A DNA stretch of 64,000 nucleotides, taken from NCBI GenBank assembly GCA_026004875.1, contig BPJZ01000005.1, positions 62,001 through 126,000 on the forward strand, written 5' to 3'. Below are positions 61,761-64,000 of the stretch, piece by piece. Each line of letters starts with the position of its first letter. Position 1 is the stretch's first letter. Under the pieces are notes generated by a model. That model did no database searches, was not told the origin of the DNA, and saw nothing but the letters and a program-made list of their open reading frames with translations. The stretch is from Candidatus Poribacteria bacterium. Its GTDB lineage: Bacteria; Poribacteria; WGA-4E; GCA-2687025. The translations under genes were made by a program, and so were the position numbers.

Positions 61761-63392
61761 ATGGCCGCGTCCCGCCCGAACATCCTCTGGATCAGCCTCG
61801 AAGACGTCAGCCCCCGGTTTGGATGCACCGGCGATCCGGTCGCCCGCACGCCAAACATCGACCGGCTCGCCGCCGAAGGGGTGCGCTTTCCAAACGCCTT
61901 CTGCGTAGCACCGGTGTGCGCCCCAAGTCGCCATGCGATCATCGTCGGGCTCTACCCGACCTACTCCGGCGCCCATCACATGCGAACCACCCATCGAAAC
62001 CCCCACACTCCGGAGCTTCCAACCCCCTATGAGGTGGTGCTGCCGCCGGAGGCGAAAATACTTCCGGAGTACCTGCGCGCCGCCGGTTACTACTGCACCA
62101 ACAACGTCAAGACGGACTACCAGTTCTCCCCCCCGGTCACCGGTTGGGACGAGAACAGCCGCGAGGCTCACTGGCGAAACCGCCCAGACCCGTCTCAACC
62201 GTTCTTTGCCGTCTTCAACGAGACGTTCACCCATGAAAGCGGGATGTGGCCCCGCGAGGATCGTCCCTTGGAGACCGATCCGACAACGGTTAGCGTCCCG
62301 CCCTATCTGCCGGACACCCCGCGAGTCCGCGAGACGATCGCCCGACACTACGACAACCTGGCCCGCGCCGACCGGTTCGTCGGCGAGCTCCTAGAACAAC
62401 TGGAAGAGGACGGACTGGCCGAAAACACGATCGTCTTTCTCTGGAGCGATCATGGCGAAGGGCTCCCCCGCGCCAAGCGCTGGCTGTACGACACGGGGAT
62501 CCGAATTCCGCTGATCGTCCGCTGGCCGGAGGCCCACCGGAACGGAGCCTTGGCCCCCGGCTCCACCGACGACCGGCTGGTGAGCCTGATCGACCTGCCG
62601 CCGACCGTCCTGTCCCTCTGCGGATTGGACATCCCGGCCCACATGCAGGGGCAGCCTTTCTTAGGCCCCCAGGCCCAGCCACGCCAGTATGTCTACGCGA
62701 CGCGAGACCGCTACGACGAGACCTACGATATGGTGCGCGCTGTTCGGGATAGGCGCTTCAAGTACATCCGCAACTACCGTCCGGAGCTGCCCCGTTTTCT
62801 CTGGATTCCCTATCGGAACCGGCATCCGGCCATGCAAGAGCTTTGGCGGCTGCACGCTGAAGGCCGGTTGGAAGGCCCTGCGCTGGAACTGTTCCGCTAC
62901 CCACGACCGGTCGAAGAGCTGTACGACTGCGAAAACGATCCCTGGGAGCTAAACAACCTGGCGAACAATCCGGCCTATCGGGAGGTTTTAGAGCGGATGC
63001 GGTCGGCATTGGAGGCCTGGAGACAAAGATTCGATCGATGGGGAGAGGTCCCCGAGGCCCAGATGGTCTCCCTCTTCTGGAACGGGAGCTCCCAGCAGCC
63101 GACGACCGCCCCGGTGGTCTTTGTGCCGATTGCACCGGAACAGCCGGGAACCGACGCGGCACCGGAGGGTGGTCGTTACACCGACCCGACGCTGCTCCAG
63201 TTGCACTGTGCCACCCAAGGGGCCTCAATCGCCTGGACAACCGATCCAGGGGAGTCCCCCCGGTGGCGGCTCTACACCGAGCCGATCCGTCTTCCCGTCG
63301 GGACGACGACGGTGCGGGCCAAGGCGATCCGGATCGGCTATCGCGAGAGCGAAGAGCGTCGCGCCACCTTCACCGTACAGCCAGCAGGTTAG
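61761..63392 (+). CDS. Sulfatase with C-terminal chitobiase-like domain
   Basis: 543 residues. The start RPNILWISLEDVSPRFGCTG and the signature C53-A-P-S-R (with HAIIVG) identify a heparan N-sulfatase-like enzyme whose Cys must become formylglycine. DHGEGLPRAKRWLYDTG and the typical C-terminal ELYDCENDPWELNNLA follow. The last ~75 residues (ASIAWTTDPGESPRWRLYTE, TTVRAKAIRIGYRES) resemble the chitobiase/hexosaminidase C-terminal beta domain. No clear signal peptide. GGGGAGGAG precedes the ATG. Confidence 0.91.
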   Translation: MAASRPNILWISLEDVSPRFGCTGDPVARTPNIDRLAAEGVRFPNAFCVAPVCAPSRHAIIVGLYPTYSGAHHMRTTHRNPHTPELPTPYEVVLPPEAKILPEYLRAAGYYCTNNVKTDYQFSPPVTGWDENSREAHWRNRPDPSQPFFAVFNETFTHESGMWPREDRPLETDPTTVSVPPYLPDTPRVRETIARHYDNLARADRFVGELLEQLEEDGLAENTIVFLWSDHGEGLPRAKRWLYDTGIRIPLIVRWPEAHRNGALAPGSTDDRLVSLIDLPPTVLSLCGLDIPAHMQGQPFLGPQAQPRQYVYATRDRYDETYDMVRAVRDRRFKYIRNYRPELPRFLWIPYRNRHPAMQELWRLHAEGRLEGPALELFRYPRPVEELYDCENDPWELNNLANNPAYREVLERMRSALEAWRQRFDRWGEVPEAQMVSLFWNGSSQQPTTAPVVFVPIAPEQPGTDAAPEGGRYTDPTLLQLHCATQGASIAWTTDPGESPRWRLYTEPIRLPVGTTTVRAKAIRIGYRESEERRATFTVQPAG

Positions 63393-63396
63393 GTGA

Positions 63397-63413
63397 AAGC
63401 CCTCGCGGGGCTT
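63397..63413 (+). terminator. Possible weak terminator
   Basis: AAGCCC-TCGCG-GGGCTT forms a 6-bp stem just after the sulfatase stop. There is no U tract, so its activity is doubtful. Confidence 0.35.
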
Positions 63414-63433
63414 GCTGTGCTCCGCAGGCCCAA

Positions 63434-63462
63434 TTGACCCGCTTCGCTCCAGAGGAGACAAT
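63434..63462 (+). promoter_or_regulatory. Promoter of the TPR-like gene
   Basis: TTGACC (63434-63439), a 17-base spacer and GACAAT (63457-63462). Transcription would start near 63469 and the coding start is at 63511. Confidence 0.6.
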
Positions 63463-63510
63463 CATAAGGAGCGGGGCATCTTTTCATTAAGAGCGCGGGG
63501 GAGGAACTCG

Positions 63511-64000
63511 ATGCGGTTTGTTTACCTTGGAGGTGCGTTGTTGGCGGCGGTGATCGTTGTCTGGTGGTGGGTCGCGGTACGACCCCACACGCAACCGATC
63601 GCGACGGCGCCTAGCAGCACCTCGATGGCTTTCTATGAGGCAAAGAGTCGGGCGGAGCTCCTTCGTTTTCAGGCGCGGCACACCCGGAACTTCGATGCTG
63701 CAATCGCCGCCTATCAATCGGCGCTTCAAGTGCGTCCAGACAACGCAGAGATTCACAACGACCTGGGGGCGACTTATTACGAAAAGGGCCGAGCGCTGAT
63801 GGGTGAACCGGTCGCGGAGGACCTGCGCTTTTACAGCAGTTCCCCAGACCTAGAGGTGCGCGTTCGGGAGACGCTGGAGTACATGGAGAGCTGGTTCGAT
63901 CAGGTTCCAGCGGACCCAAACACGATCACCCCCAAAAAGTTCGTCTGGGACATTCCGGCCTACCTGCTCAAGCCGTTCGAGGAGTACGCCAAAACGCGGA
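63511..64000 (+). CDS. Membrane-anchored TPR-like protein (runs off the window)
   Basis: 163 residues are visible, with no stop before the end. An N-terminal transmembrane segment (GGALLAAVIVVWWWVAV) is followed by a tetratricopeptide unit (FDAAIAAYQSALQVRPDNAE, then IHNDLGATYYEKG) and a helical part (VRVRETLEYMESWFDQVP). The ATG at 63511 follows GGGGGAGG. Function unknown. Confidence 0.75.
   Translation, partial: MRFVYLGGALLAAVIVVWWWVAVRPHTQPIATAPSSTSMAFYEAKSRAELLRFQARHTRNFDAAIAAYQSALQVRPDNAEIHNDLGATYYEKGRALMGEPVAEDLRFYSSSPDLEVRVRETLEYMESWFDQVPADPNTITPKKFVWDIPAYLLKPFEEYAKTR

Noticed and set aside
1-64000. CRISPR arrays, prophage, insertion sequences or rRNA genes
   Set aside because: No regularly spaced repeats, transposase, integrase, phage structural gene or rRNA sequence was recognised on either strand.

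Overview
The window is a 64 kb piece of a GC-rich chromosome from a Gram-negative (diderm) bacterium. Signs of an outer membrane are an MlaE-MlaF-MlaD lipid transporter, several lipoproteins and a beta-barrel-like protein. An aerobic or redox-flexible life is suggested by a protoglobin, a Rieske protein, a PaoABC-type molybdenum oxidoreductase and MutY. The mixture of cysteine sulfatases, a mandelate racemase-type dehydratase, tandem short-chain dehydrogenases, an acetyl-esterase-like hydrolase and a KDG/KDPG branch resembles polysaccharide-degrading environmental lineages (Poribacteria-, Latescibacteria- or Armatimonadota-like). I cannot fix the phylum from sequence alone. No IS element, phage, integrase or CRISPR array was seen.

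Layout. 0.2-2.9 kb: rhodanese, ruvX, and a MarR-protoglobin unit with a clear promoter and operator. 3.0-9.6 kb (minus): BatA-like protein, recJ and rel, tightly coupled. 9.7-11.4 kb (minus): small protein, Rieske protein, a stand-alone rpsR and a DUF4258 protein. 11.6-19.7 kb: epimerase, pentapeptide-repeat fusion, degenerate receiver, histidine kinase, Acg-type nitroreductase and a large protein with a C-terminal E1/ThiF fold. 19.9 kb: tRNA-Arg(TCT). 20.1-24.5 kb: envelope proteins and an NtrC-type regulator, followed by a sigma-54 promoter with two dyads that sits in front of two secreted repeat proteins. 25.1-32.9 kb: one long operon rpsF-ssb-rplI-dnaB-mlaE-mlaF-mlaD-radA. 32.8-37.3 kb (minus): gnd, HAD, kdgK, eda. 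37.6-43.3 kb: metallopeptidase, sulfatase, double esterase. 43.3-46.8 kb (minus): outer-membrane protein, dnaK, receiver. 46.9-51.4 kb (minus): sugar ABC permease pair with DUF457, CDP-alcohol transferase, dehydratase and methyltransferase. 51.5-55.6 kb (minus): paoACB-like operon plus a small Cys-rich protein. 55.9-64 kb: sulfotransferase, amidase, two SDRs, SUMF1-fold protein, mutY, a second sulfatase and the start of a TPR protein that runs off the end.

Sequence quality. Twelve genes, including essential ones (rpsF, dnaB), carry single-base frame breaks that I could repair by hand. I count about 41 extra bases, mostly in homopolymers, and one missing base in dnaK. After repair every affected gene has a length divisible by three and reads as a full family member. 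I therefore annotate these as intact genes with sequence errors, not pseudogenes.

The best candidates for unexplored biology are the sigma-54/NtrC unit with its repeat lipoproteins (22.7-24.5 kb), the E1-fold/nitroreductase/kinase neighbourhood (13.7-19.7 kb), the MarR-protoglobin unit (1.6-2.96 kb) and the structured leader of the molybdenum oxidoreductase operon (55.6-55.8 kb).
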